Source: Paramoeba atlantica
Taxonomy: Eukaryota; Discosea
Length of the DNA: 64,000 nucleotides
Assembly: GCA_977017575.1 (NCBI GenBank)
Contig: CDRNVI010000002.1
Coordinates: 806,001 to 870,000 of the forward strand
Direction: 5' to 3'
Part shown: piece after piece, positions 27,915 to 37,402 of the stretch
How positions within the stretch are numbered: the first letter of the stretch is position 1
Layout: each line of letters starts with the position of its first letter
Position numbers and translations under genes: made by a program
Notes under the pieces: generated by a model
What the model saw: the letters and a program-made list of their open reading frames with translations, nothing else
Told to the model about the DNA's origin: nothing
Database searches by the model: none

Positions 27915-28403
27915 ATGCACGTTTTGCTTTTTTCTGTGGTAGCAAAACAGGCCTATGCGCCTCTACCCTTAGGAACAATAAGTTCCATAAAAATTGTAGT
28001 ACTTGATCTGATTTACTCTGTTCATTTCAGAAGATGCTGAGAAGATGTTCCAGTGACGGAGCGCTCCTCACGTTCGTCAAGCGCTGCATATTAAATCTCC
28101 TAGGGATTTTGGAAAGTCTTTCCTTTTCCGCTCCGTTGGTTTCAAGCTTCCGATTCCGTTGGTTCAAGCTTTCCCACTCCTCGTTTGTTTTACTGCAGGC
28201 GTCGAAAAATACTCCACTTACTAACTCTATTGCAGCTTCAGATGCGGTCATACTATCATACCGTTTAGGCAAACGTACCTTTCAATTATCCACTTATCTG
28301 CTGTAGTGCTCTTAACCTTACTGTATATAGAGAATGTCGCGCGAATAAAGGAAGCTGTCAAGTAATTTCGACTCTTTCTGTGATTTATAATTCTACCAAT
28401 AAC
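27915..28403. other. Spacer with an antisense open frame
   Basis: Holds an 81-codon minus-strand frame (28027-28272) with protein-like composition and an overlapping 90-codon plus-strand frame (28034-28306). Neither has a recognised family, so neither is called as a gene. Confidence 0.4.
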
Positions 28404-28982
28404 ATGGCCGATTATGTGCGTCCCGCTAAAGTCCATGGAAGTGCGTTGCCTCAGGAGTACTTATTAGAAAAAATACTGCAAGACGTGAAGGTAGTACCAC
28501 TCAAAATACCAGTAAGAAACACTTTTTGTTGGAGTACCGAGACACCTGCGTGTAAATGGCGTGGTGTGACTTGTGACGCACAGGGTATAGTGACAAAAAT
28601 CTACTGGGGCTGCTGTAACTTAAACGGTGAATTGCACTGGGAGTTCTTGCCTAAAACGCTCATTACATTCAACGCGCGTTCTAATGAGCTCCGCGGTATC
28701 GTAGAGCTCATCGATCTGCCTCCTGGATTAGAAAGCTTCAGTGCCTCTTATAACTTACATGGAGGAACGCCTGATTTACGTGAACTGCCTCTCACCATGA
28801 AGGAATTGTGGCTAGAATACAACTGCTTTGAGGGGCGAGTGGATCTGGGCGCCCTTCCCAAATCTATGAAGGCTTTACATCTTGAAGGAAATCAAGATCT
28901 GAGTGGTCAAATTGATGCCTCAAAACTTCCTCCAAAACTGTATTACAACATACGTAGCACGAATATTACGATGTTGCATTGA
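28404..28982 (+). CDS. Leucine-rich-repeat protein, LRR family copy 2
   Basis: 192 residues from the ATG at 28404 (upstream in-frame codons lack an ATG). The cap is best preserved here: ALPQEYLLEKILQDVK, then TPACKWRGVTCDAQG with both cysteines. Five repeats follow (LPKTLITFNARSNELRG, LPPGLESFSASYNLHGG, LPLTMKELWLEYNCFEG, LPKSMKALHLEGNQDLSG and a final LPPKLYYNIRSTNI). No signal peptide, membrane segment or tail. A 43-bp perfect hairpin lies 119 bases downstream. Confidence 0.8.
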   Translation: MADYVRPAKVHGSALPQEYLLEKILQDVKVVPLKIPVRNTFCWSTETPACKWRGVTCDAQGIVTKIYWGCCNLNGELHWEFLPKTLITFNARSNELRGIVELIDLPPGLESFSASYNLHGGTPDLRELPLTMKELWLEYNCFEGRVDLGALPKSMKALHLEGNQDLSGQIDASKLPPKLYYNIRSTNITMLH

Positions 28983-29296
28983 GACAACGACGCAGTGCAT
29001 TATTGTTAAATCATACATTACATTCAATAAATACGAATTCAATGTGCATAGATTGTATATGAATACAATATGTATTGGTCTTCAAAAATCTTTTTTGAAA
29101 ATTCTATTTATGCCGCCATTTTAAATGGCGGCATAAATAGAATAATAAATTAGAATAACTTGAATGTAGCGAGGTCAAAGCACTCTCCTCCGAGGATCCG
29201 GATCTTCCCTAATTTCATACATTGGTTTTGTTTTTTGCGCTAACAGTCCTTTACAAGTGTTTTTATAAGGAAATTCTGTTGCGTTCAAGATTTTTT
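28983..29296. other. Spacer with a strong hairpin
   Basis: AT-rich spacer whose only structure is the hairpin at 29101-29143. Confidence 0.5.
29101..29143. repeat. Perfect 19-bp inverted repeat
   Basis: Arms ATTCTATTTATGCCGCCAT and its exact reverse complement are separated by five bases (TTTAA). It could be a tiny fold-back element or an RNA processing structure between two genes. No flanking duplication is evident. Confidence 0.8.
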
Positions 29297-30379
29297 ATGA
29301 GTGCACTTGAAAACGTCCGCGAATCGCTTCTTTTTGCATTTTGTCGTATCAAACACTCTGACGGCGCTCACATAAAATCTATGGTAGAAACAACCTTACA
29401 ATGGGTAAGAGAAGCACGTCTTTTGATGCCGGATATCGTCACCGGGATGTCGCTTCACCTACAAGGGGTCGAACACCTGCAAGGGAACGATGATTATAAA
29501 GTGGAGTCCATTCTAACAGTCTCGTATTTTTTGGATTGCCTTATTTCCAAGCTTGGTGAAGACTCTGATCAAGCGTCATTAGAAAACCTATGTTACTACC
29601 TCGACAAAGCTGGCTTAGTAACCTTACTTCTAAATACGTCTCAAAAGCTTCCGGAAGGCCAACGGAAGCAAATGGAGCGCTTGGTTTCACATTGGAAACT
29701 ATGTTCCGCACTTAGACCGGAAAATAAAGATTTTAATTCGTCTGTGAATGATCTATTTCTGGGGCTTTCCGCTCAATTGTCGGACGATGCGCTTCAGAGT
29801 CGAACAGAAGTGTTACAAAATATTTATAACGCACTTACCAATGTATCGGAATGGAGACTACAACAGGTATTACATCTACTCCCATCCTACCTTGGTGAAA
29901 TACACACGCGAGCGGGTTTCGAAAGGCTGAAAACATTACACAATATCTTGAAACAAGAAAATGAGTCCGGTCGTACGTCTGACTCCGCGCAAACAATTGC
30001 ACACTACATCGAGGCCTATCAACCTCATAAATCAACTTCACATCGACTCAGGCTCCTTGCGAATCACCACAAATATGGTTCGGCTGCAAAAAGAACAACT
30101 AGAAGAGATGGACCCATAGTTGTTGAGCCGTTCGTTTCTCCGCCGTCGCGTTTGGAGATGCCATCTCTTATGTCCTTTCAATACCATCCGCCCCGTGCCG
30201 ACACACTTCACATTCCAACTGCTAGCGACGTGATGTCATACGCATTTTCTTCAATGGAGCGTTTCGATTCCAAGTGCGTCTACAGGCGGCCATGGCTTCC
30301 TTCCACAAAAGAGTGGTTTAACGTGCGTGATAATCGTAGCACTGTTGTGTCAAGCAGTAGAAAAATGGACGACTTTTAA
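29297..30379 (+). CDS. Hypothetical helical protein, 360 residues
   Basis: The ATG at 29297 is the first in frame. Residues 1-240 look like an all-helical fold with leucine-rich amphipathic stretches; QRKQMERLVSHWKLCSA near residue 140 recalls the end of TFIIS-N or CID-type helical domains, but the match is too weak to name. The C-terminal 120 residues are Pro/Ser/Arg-rich and likely disordered. No membrane segment or signal peptide. Confidence 0.65.
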   Translation: MSALENVRESLLFAFCRIKHSDGAHIKSMVETTLQWVREARLLMPDIVTGMSLHLQGVEHLQGNDDYKVESILTVSYFLDCLISKLGEDSDQASLENLCYYLDKAGLVTLLLNTSQKLPEGQRKQMERLVSHWKLCSALRPENKDFNSSVNDLFLGLSAQLSDDALQSRTEVLQNIYNALTNVSEWRLQQVLHLLPSYLGEIHTRAGFERLKTLHNILKQENESGRTSDSAQTIAHYIEAYQPHKSTSHRLRLLANHHKYGSAAKRTTRRDGPIVVEPFVSPPSRLEMPSLMSFQYHPPRADTLHIPTASDVMSYAFSSMERFDSKCVYRRPWLPSTKEWFNVRDNRSTVVSSSRKMDDF

Positions 30380-30602
30380 CAATGTGAGATACCGTATCTC
30401 AACGTTTGATCAACAAGGAAATGAAAGGGTGAAATTCACTTCGAATTGGCAACGGTTTGTCTACAGAACAATATTTCGAAAAGAGTATCTCGTCCATTAT
30501 GCCAATCTTATGTCGTGCGCTTCGCAATTTGGAACATTGAAATTTTAGAAATATTCTATTTTAAACGCTTTAGCAAATGGGAGAACGGTAAAGAGTCACT
30601 TT

Positions 30603-31172
30603 ATGAGTAAAGCATACAGCAAGGTAGCAGTTCGCCGGAAAAGAAAACCCGTTTGTTCGTTACACCATCTTGGATATGGTTCTTGGTTTGCGCTCTTAGT
30701 GTTCATCGTTTCTTGGGGTTTGTTCGTGCCCAGTGAATTGCAGTTCGGTTCACTTTTTCTCTCGTGTGGTTTCAGTGTTATCGAATGGCTTTACTACAGA
30801 CACAGTAGTGAACGCTCTGACGGCACGGTATCGCTCTCTCTTCAACCTGTGCGCGGAGGCCACACCACCGTTGAGCAGTGGCTAATGAATCTGCTCTTTA
30901 TTCCTGTTTTTGTTTTTGGCTATCGCGCGTGCATCAAAGGAACTCTTCTTCGTTGCCTTCTGTCTCCATTGAATATTTGGATGCTGGAAATTGTTGAAGG
31001 AAGTGTTCTAGGGTCTTTATACGGGTATAACCCTGCATGGGATTACTCAGGTCAACCAGGCAGTGCATTCCGAGGTCTTATCCAATTATCCTATTGGAAA
31101 CTCTGGATGGGTCTTCAAATCCTTATTGAATTGACGCTTCTTGTGTTCATAAACTCCAAGTCTGGGGTGTAG
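30603..31172 (+). CDS. TMEM229/CmpB-like membrane protein
   Basis: 189 residues. Hydrophobic segments lie at about residues 26-43, 47-63, 96-113, 118-135 and 160-182. The C-terminal half contains LEIVEGSVLGSLYGYNPAWD, then DYSGQPGSAFRGLIQLSYWKLW, which fits the TMEM229/bacterial YmaB-type pattern 'WDYS...N..GLI.L.Y..LW'. The family's biochemical role is unknown; members are multi-pass membrane proteins. The gene is complete and compact. Confidence 0.55.
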   Translation: MSKAYSKVAVRRKRKPVCSLHHLGYGSWFALLVFIVSWGLFVPSELQFGSLFLSCGFSVIEWLYYRHSSERSDGTVSLSLQPVRGGHTTVEQWLMNLLFIPVFVFGYRACIKGTLLRCLLSPLNIWMLEIVEGSVLGSLYGYNPAWDYSGQPGSAFRGLIQLSYWKLWMGLQILIELTLLVFINSKSGV

Positions 31173-31435
31173 AAAAGCAAAGTGAAGCACACTTGTGGGA
31201 GCAACTCGTTATTGTGTATATGCACACTGTACATTTCTTTTGGCAGGTGGGTTGGGTTCTGTATATCACCACCCTCTAGCCTAGAATGTGGGCGGTATCT
31301 AGACTAGATACTCATGCACGGCACTATTGATATAAAAAAAACAACACAAAACCGTTCCAAAGCTTTCTTTCTCCTTCCTCCTTTTTTCCTTTTCCTTTTC
31401 TTCCTCTCTCCCTCACCACCACCCCCTTCACCACC

Positions 31436-32065
31436 ATGCTTCTTCTCGCCCTCTCCCTCGACTCCACCACGCCCTCCCCCTCCCACCCCCTCCGCCCCTC
31501 CAAACTCCACACCTCCACCCTCCCCCCCGCCCACCACCTTGCCCGTTTCACGGCCAACCTCTCCCACCCCCACCCCTCCTGGGACCCCGCCCTCCCGCTG
31601 TGGCAGTGGCACCACGTGCTCTGTGGGCGTGCGGGCCAGCCCGTGGCCCTGGCCTGGGCCTCCCTCGGCCTCCGCGGCACCCCGCGCTGGGCCGCCCTCC
31701 CCCTGCTCCCCTCCCTCCAGGGCGTGGAGCTCACCCACAATGCGCTACGGGGAGAGATCCCCTGGGGGGAACTCCCGGAGTCCCTCCACACGTTACTGCT
31801 CGCCCACAACCGGTTTACCGGGCCGTTGTGGTGCCCGGGGGCAGGAGGGGGAAGACTCCCGGGCAAGCTGCAGATGCTTGATCTCGCCCATAATGGGTTT
31901 AGTGGGGAGGTGGATCTCTGTGGGGATGCCCTTCCGGGGTCTCTGCAGGAGATGGATTTAAGTGGGAATAGCGGGTTGTGGGGGAAAGTGGTGGTGTATG
32001 CACTGCCGCCGAGGTTGAGGAATTATGATTGGGAGGGGACAGGGATTGTGGAGTGTTATGATTGA
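31436..32065 (+). CDS. Leucine-rich-repeat protein, LRR family copy 3, extreme composition
   Basis: 209 residues. Same plan as the other LRR copies: PPAHHLARFTANLSHPHPSW corresponds to the cap, then LWQWHHVLCGR in place of the cysteine pair (only one Cys kept), and repeats such as LLPSLQGVELTHNALRG, LPESLHTLLLAHNRFTG, LPGKLQMLDLAHNGFSG and LPGSLQEMDLSGNSGLWG. A 10-residue insertion (CPGAGGGR) interrupts the middle. Coding-strand DNA is C-rich from 31380 to about 31740 and G-rich from about 31830 to 32040, unlike the four paralogues. It is probably intact. Confidence 0.8.
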   Translation: MLLLALSLDSTTPSPSHPLRPSKLHTSTLPPAHHLARFTANLSHPHPSWDPALPLWQWHHVLCGRAGQPVALAWASLGLRGTPRWAALPLLPSLQGVELTHNALRGEIPWGELPESLHTLLLAHNRFTGPLWCPGAGGGRLPGKLQMLDLAHNGFSGEVDLCGDALPGSLQEMDLSGNSGLWGKVVVYALPPRLRNYDWEGTGIVECYD

Positions 32066-32317
32066 ACAAGGGGAGTCTTTGGGTAGCGGATCAAAGGCTT
32101 GTAAAATATCGTTTGTATGATAGAATGCCCGATCGAACGCTTGTAATGTATAAAGATTAAAGATTTGAATCAACAGTTTGTGTCATACAAGAAGGTTCAT
32201 CACATGGGGTCAGTACGTTAACCGGCTTTTTCATACGCGTACATGAATAACTTTGTTGCAAAAAGTATTTTTTGTGTTAGAAGAATTTTAGGATTAGTAC
32301 ATTCTATTGAAGAACAC

Positions 32318-32728
32318 ATGGGCAAACCAGAGACTGCTCGATTCGGGCTACAAACCCGAAAATTCTCTTACAACCCTCTGCTCAGTCGCAAACAAATGGT
32401 TCTGGAGATCACCATGCCACCCAACAAAGGAACAATCCCTCGCAAGGACGTCCGCCAGAAAGTACGCGAGCTTTTTAAAGTAGCGGACGAAAATCTTGTC
32501 TCCATTTACGGTTTTAAAAACGCATTCGGGGGCGGGAAGGTCACGGGTTTCTGTCTCATCTACGACAACCTTGATTCCTTGAAAAAGTACGAGCCAAATT
32601 ACCGCCTGCTTCGCATTGGAATGGGTAAGAAGAGAGGTCCCGCGCGCAAGGGTGTGAAGGAGAAGAAGAACAAGCGCAAGAAGCTCCGTGGCAAGAATAA
32701 GGTCAAGCAGGTCAGCAAGAAGAAGTAA
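32318..32728 (+). CDS. RPS24: 40S ribosomal protein eS24 (RPS24)
   Basis: 136 residues from the ATG at 32318; an in-frame ATG at 32243 would add 25 residues not found in the family. Conserved text: RKFSYNPLLSRKQMVLEI, VRELFKVADENLVSIYGFKN, FGGGKVTGFCLIYDNLDSLK and the Lys/Arg-rich tail. It is a cytosolic small-subunit protein, as in all eukaryotes and archaea. The G+C-rich coding sequence contrasts with its AT-rich spacers. Confidence 0.95.
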   Translation: MGKPETARFGLQTRKFSYNPLLSRKQMVLEITMPPNKGTIPRKDVRQKVRELFKVADENLVSIYGFKNAFGGGKVTGFCLIYDNLDSLKKYEPNYRLLRIGMGKKRGPARKGVKEKKNKRKKLRGKNKVKQVSKKK

Positions 32729-32960
32729 CAAACCAAAATCGGTGCTGCCTAATGGTGATGCTAAGCTAGTGCAAGTTTTTTAGCCGACTATCTGTAGGTG
32801 CAGATGTCTGTGTAAGATAAAGAAACTAAAAACTTTTTTCGCCATGTCCTTTGTTTTAATTTCGTAATGCTATTGTTATAAAAACAAAATAATATAAAAC
32901 GGTCGACGTATCGCCCGCTCTATGGCAGCTTACTACATAAAGTACATCTAGCTTTTACAG

Positions 32961-32969
32961 TTTTTTTAG
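32961..32969 (+). promoter_or_regulatory. Candidate trans-splice acceptor
   Basis: Seven Ts followed by AG, eight bases before the ATG at 32977. This matches the pyrimidine-tract/AG signal used for spliced-leader addition in kinetoplastids. Inferred from pattern only. Confidence 0.35.
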
Positions 32970-32976
32970 GAGCCTC

Positions 32977-34860
32977 ATGCTTTTTCACTACACTCGAGGA
33001 CTTCTCCGCTGGAAGTGGGCCAAACGACTCCCCCGGGTGCCCAACCCGAAACGATTTCTTCTCAAACTAAAACCTCCAATCCCAGTGGCACGGCGAGACC
33101 CGCGGGTGTGGTCCTCCGACAAGACCACACCAAAATCTTTTGCCGCCCCTATGTGGGACAACTGGGCGTACCGTGCCCGAAGTGAGGACACCGATGAAGC
33201 CCTGCAGCCGATCATGGATATGCCCGACTCCCTCAAGCAGCGTATGTTTGAGGTCCCCTGGTGGGCTAACCCCTTCGGGAGCTGGTACTTAAACAACATA
33301 CTAAGCTTGGAGCTGCTTCGTATTCAATACCGCAAGCAGGATGTCAAGCCGGATAGTCAACCCGGCACAATTCAACCCGAGGCGCAGCAAACCTTTCTCG
33401 GGCCGAACACACGTTCTCTAGAAGAAAAAATTCGAATTTACCGAAAGTTTCGTCTAGAGGTGAATGCAGGCACTACTCTTTCCGAAGATGACGACAACGC
33501 GATTAAAAAACTTATCCAGCGCCGCTGGGCCTCACTTCAATTTGGGGAACGAACGAAGGGGTATCCTTGTACCTACGCGGACTATATTCTTTTTCTTAAT
33601 GAGTGGTTCCGTTCAATGGATGAGGAGGGACGGACACGATTACGTGAGCACTTCGATAAGAACATACGCCCTCTTCTCTCCGTAATGTCTCACAGTGACG
33701 TGCAGTACTTGGAGGCGAAAACCCAAAACTCAATGACACCGGAACTGGAGAAGCGGGTAGCTATCTACTCCAATGTCGGCACCCCCGAGTTCTTAGAAAT
33801 GTCTCAGAGATTGAAATATGAGATCAATGAAGACTACAAAGTCCGCGATGAACTCGGCCCGGAGATGTTTGCGTTGTGGACCAAAGCTCCGGAGCGCTGG
33901 CCTCCAGAACGCCTTGCAAAAATGTACAGCCTGGACTTTACTACAGTACGTAAGATACTGGTGTGGCATCATTTCAAGGCTTGCTATGATAGCTGCGTGG
34001 AACCCGACTGGTCTCTCCCCAAACGATTGTTCGCCTTGGAGTGGATTCGCGATGCCCGCGCTCGGCAAGCTGGGAAATTCTACGGACGTATGCGGTTCGC
34101 GGAGAATAAAATCAATTTCATGAATGATCGACAACTGTTCAGTGACTTCTTACGTAGACGAGAGGCGAGTTATGAACATGTATGGGATATGGACGACCCG
34201 TATCGATTTCTGCAAACGGAACGCGATCTCGAGGACTACTTTGGTGACAACTATGATCTGTACCGTCGTCTGTTTCCGGAGATGATTGGGAGAACCGGGG
34301 AGCCTGTAATGAAGTACGCAAGCATGCCCTACTGGGCAGGAGATCATCAGGAGCCGTTTCGAAAATCTCCATACAACTGGTTGTTCGCTGAAATTGGAAT
34401 TAACGTTGGATACGACGCCACGAAAAAACTTGAACTTGATCCTACCAATGAGAAGCGGCGTCGTTTTATTGTGCAGCAACCGGACGGCACCTTGCGCTCG
34501 GCGAAGATGTCTGAGATGCGAGCATGGTACTGGAAAGAGAACTGGGCGGATTTCCGTTTTTGGACACCTCATATGGAGTGGGGGCAGCAGGACTCCCCCT
34601 CTCATGAGTCCTACCAGGATTTACACCGCAACACTTCTGATGCGGACTATCGAAAAGGGAAGCGTCTCTCCTCGAACCCGACAAAGTGGTTTTATGAGTC
34701 GCACTACACCCGTACTGGTCGAATTAATTTTGACAGCACTCGATTGAAAGACACACAGCGAAAACGCCCCGTGATTTACCCACAGGTCGTGAATCCTCCC
34801 TCGGTGCAGCTAAGAAGTAAGGCAAAGTTTAAATTGTTCCAAATGGTTCCTGAGGTGTAG
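32977..34860 (+). CDS. Probable mitochondrial ribosome-associated protein
   Basis: 627 residues. The N-terminus (MLFHYTRGLLRWKWAKRLP) is a basic, aromatic import-type leader. The body is rich in Trp, Tyr and Arg, as kinetoplastid mitoribosomal proteins often are. Residues about 305-330 (WPPERLAKMYSLDFTTVRKI) resemble the helix-turn-helix segment 'LA..Y.....V..IL' of the mitochondrial regulator family that includes yeast Bot1/mS45. That is suggestive, not decisive. The high-GC, well-biased codon use resembles uL2m at 3040 and eS24 just upstream, which suggests high expression. Complete frame with no breaks. Confidence 0.5.
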   Translation: MLFHYTRGLLRWKWAKRLPRVPNPKRFLLKLKPPIPVARRDPRVWSSDKTTPKSFAAPMWDNWAYRARSEDTDEALQPIMDMPDSLKQRMFEVPWWANPFGSWYLNNILSLELLRIQYRKQDVKPDSQPGTIQPEAQQTFLGPNTRSLEEKIRIYRKFRLEVNAGTTLSEDDDNAIKKLIQRRWASLQFGERTKGYPCTYADYILFLNEWFRSMDEEGRTRLREHFDKNIRPLLSVMSHSDVQYLEAKTQNSMTPELEKRVAIYSNVGTPEFLEMSQRLKYEINEDYKVRDELGPEMFALWTKAPERWPPERLAKMYSLDFTTVRKILVWHHFKACYDSCVEPDWSLPKRLFALEWIRDARARQAGKFYGRMRFAENKINFMNDRQLFSDFLRRREASYEHVWDMDDPYRFLQTERDLEDYFGDNYDLYRRLFPEMIGRTGEPVMKYASMPYWAGDHQEPFRKSPYNWLFAEIGINVGYDATKKLELDPTNEKRRRFIVQQPDGTLRSAKMSEMRAWYWKENWADFRFWTPHMEWGQQDSPSHESYQDLHRNTSDADYRKGKRLSSNPTKWFYESHYTRTGRINFDSTRLKDTQRKRPVIYPQVVNPPSVQLRSKAKFKLFQMVPEV

Positions 34861-35236
34861 TCCTGCACGTACACAGGTGTAAGACCCTGCAAAGTTTGAT
34901 TTTTCGAGACGCTGGTTGGATCAATCGATATTGATCTTCCATCAGCAAAAGCAGTTGAGACTGATTGGTCTCTACAGTGTATGTAGAACTCAAGAGAAGG
35001 TAGTGAAGAGGAAATGATTCGATGGCTTGCACATAGTGGTAAACCTAAAGTACAGATTGGAGCGTCCCTGAAACGCGTTGAAAAATGTTTTGTGGTTTTC
35101 CTATCTCATGAAGTTGATGTACACAACTTCTTCATATTCGTATGGCCTTATATTCTGTCAAACTACACTAGTAATAAAATATTGAGCCAGCCTCTCGATC
35201 TCTTTGATTACATTTTCCTCTTCAAACCACATCACT
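34861..35236. other. Intergenic spacer, nothing recognised
   Basis: About 376 bases with open frames that read as non-coding; a pyrimidine-rich stretch just before 35237 may hold the splice acceptor. Confidence 0.4.
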
Positions 35237-35950
35237 ATGTACCGCATTTCACGCTACTGGTTTGCTGCCACCTCCGCCGTACATGCCACACAAAACCGAA
35301 AAGTTCACAAACCCCAAACTCCCCCGGAAGCCGAATCCGCAAGCCAACACGGCCCTTCCCCCCACCCCAACCCCAACGCCAAAACACCGGCCGGAACCGA
35401 AAGCGGTCTGCAGGCCCCGAAGAAGCCTCGGCGGTTTACGATTATGACCACAACCACCAAGGCAGTTCATGTGCACTACCGGAATATGCTCTCCCTGTGG
35501 TGGTGGTACGTGGCCCGGGGCCCACGCTACCTGGCCGTCGCGACATTTACCTTTATTGCCAGCGCACTTATCTACCGTGCAAAAAAGGGACAGCAGAAAT
35601 CCGCCGAGTGTGTAATGCTCGGGGAGAACTTACTCGATGAACGCACAAAGGAGCTGCTCGGGGATATTGAGAAACTTCGTGAGAAAGACCCGGTGAGACT
35701 GGAGAAGGAGGCGAACACATTTCACGAACAGTTTTGGAAGACCCGGGCGCTTGCCGTGACGGAGGATCGCCACCACCGACGGTCGCTCGAGAAGAAACAA
35801 ATCCAGGCGATCTCCGCGAGTACCGGTACGGATATGTCGGAATGGATGGAGGCAAAGGTGAAGGACACAAAGGAGAAGGAGGTGGCACGACGTACGCATG
35901 ACTATATTCAAGGCTTTCATACCCACCTGAAGGTGCGGAGATTGATTTAG
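35237..35950 (+). CDS. Hypothetical single-pass protein, probably mitochondrial
   Basis: 237 residues from the first in-frame ATG (35237). The leader MYRISRYWFAATSAVHATQN is basic and lacks acidic residues, a mitochondrial-import pattern. A Pro/Asn/Lys-rich stretch follows (residues 25-68). One membrane segment lies at about residues 98-115 (LAVATFTFIASALIYRA). The rest (120-230) is a highly charged helix, probably a coiled coil (GDIEKLREKDPVRLEKEANT). No family recognised. Confidence 0.65.
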   Translation: MYRISRYWFAATSAVHATQNRKVHKPQTPPEAESASQHGPSPHPNPNAKTPAGTESGLQAPKKPRRFTIMTTTTKAVHVHYRNMLSLWWWYVARGPRYLAVATFTFIASALIYRAKKGQQKSAECVMLGENLLDERTKELLGDIEKLREKDPVRLEKEANTFHEQFWKTRALAVTEDRHHRRSLEKKQIQAISASTGTDMSEWMEAKVKDTKEKEVARRTHDYIQGFHTHLKVRRLI

Positions 35951-36270
35951 TAATGACTGGAAATCCTGACTTTCAGTGCAGTGTACATGTGTATACTGCA
36001 CTGCGCTAGTTTCATGTTTTTAGAACCTTTGCTCCTGGATGCGGAATGTCTTCTTGGATGTGGTGGTAAACCGCATGAGTGGACCAATGCGTTTGGCTTT
36101 CGTCGAATATCCTTTGGGACTCCTAAATCATTCATATTTTTAAGTCGCGTGTATATTCTACCACAATGGAAAAAAACCACAATACAATGTATGTACACGT
36201 ATCGTATCCTTTTTAGCATATTATACTACACTTAGGAATTAGAAAATAAGATAGTTCGAATCGGCAAACA
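35951..36270. other. Intergenic spacer, nothing recognised
   Basis: AT-rich, with a short inverted repeat (CAGTGCAGTGTAC / GTATACTGCACTG, near 35973-36004). No gene supported. Confidence 0.4.
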
Positions 36271-37149
36271 ATGCCACTTCTTCTAATAGGACTCGGACTA
36301 GGCGATGAAAGTGATATCACACAGAGGGGTCGAACGCTACTCCGTAGTGCCGAGAAGGTATATCTCGAGTACTATACCTCTCTGCTCTGCAACGCAGACT
36401 CTCTACAAAGTGTTACCAACTCTACCACGCACGACTTTGAGAAACCCGTAATGCTTTGTGGACGATCGGCTTCGATTGCGGGCAGGGAGTTTATTGAGGA
36501 CGGCACTCAATTGCTTTGCGAGGCAAAAACTCAGTCCGTGGCTTTACTTGTAGTCGGTGATCCCTTTGGTGCCACAACACACAGTGATCTTTACGTAAGG
36601 TGTGTACGGAGCCAAATCCCTGTAGAGGTCGTGCACAACGCCAGTATAATCAACGCCATCGGATGTACCGGATTGCAGCTCTACCGTTTCGGATCCACCA
36701 TTACTCTGTGTCTGTGGACAGAGTCTTGGAAACCGGAGAGTTGGTATTCTGCTCTGGAGGGCAACCTGAGCCGTGGCTTACACACCCTTGTGCTACTTGA
36801 TATAAAAATACGTGAGCAAACCGAGGACAGTTTAGCCAGAGGAAGTTTATCCCAACGTCAGTACTTATCCCCACGCTTTATGACGTCAAGGGAGGGCGCG
36901 GACCAACTATTGGAAGTGTCACAGCGTCAACCGCACAGTTTGATATCGGCGTCGTCCAAGATTGTGGCAGTTGCTAGAATCGGTTCTTCCTCACAGGCCA
37001 TAGCGTACTGTACACTGGGGGAGCTTGCGGAAGGTGCTGCGGATGAGGTCCTAGGAGGACCTTTGCACTCTCTTGTGGTCCCGGCGCCCGAGCTTCACGA
37101 ATGTGAAATGAGTCATTTGCAGTGTATTGCATGGACCTCATCTGGATAA
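36271..37149 (+). CDS. DPH5: Diphthine methyl ester synthase (DPH5)
   Basis: 292 residues, usual length. MPLLLIGLGLGDESDITQRG and the next YLEYYTSLL match the conserved N-terminus; GREFIEDGTQLL, VALLVVGDPFGATTHSDLY and VEVVHNASIINAIGCTGLQL are the SAM-dependent tetrapyrrole-methylase core. DPH5 methylates the modified histidine of elongation factor 2 during diphthamide synthesis in the cytosol. No oddities seen. It is separated from its neighbours by about 250-320 bases. Confidence 0.95.
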   Translation: MPLLLIGLGLGDESDITQRGRTLLRSAEKVYLEYYTSLLCNADSLQSVTNSTTHDFEKPVMLCGRSASIAGREFIEDGTQLLCEAKTQSVALLVVGDPFGATTHSDLYVRCVRSQIPVEVVHNASIINAIGCTGLQLYRFGSTITLCLWTESWKPESWYSALEGNLSRGLHTLVLLDIKIREQTEDSLARGSLSQRQYLSPRFMTSREGADQLLEVSQRQPHSLISASSKIVAVARIGSSSQAIAYCTLGELAEGAADEVLGGPLHSLVVPAPELHECEMSHLQCIAWTSSG

Positions 37150-37402
37150 TATGGATGAACCAGAGGGATGCTCTAAGCCTTTGTACGTGAGTGCAGTTAG
37201 TGATCGTCCAAGCAAAAGAGCATGGAAGAGGTGATGTTTATTTGCGGACACAGACTGGGTGATTTTTAACTTTGGAAACGAAGTATTGTGGTTGACCTGA
37301 AAAACAAGTAAGAGTAATATCGAAATTCTTTTTTCAAATAGGCAAATTTTTTTGTCTACTTTTCCAAAGCATTTCTTATTTCTTTGCTATACGTCGTATT
37401 CG

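Noticed and set aside
32348-32731. Minus-strand 127-codon frame across eS24
   Set aside because: Shadow of the Lys-rich eS24 sequence, giving Leu-rich antisense text.
35230-35640. Overlapping + strand frame ending at 35640
   Set aside because: It is a frame-shifted reading of the real gene at 35237; the chosen frame continues to 35950 with a membrane segment and coiled coil.
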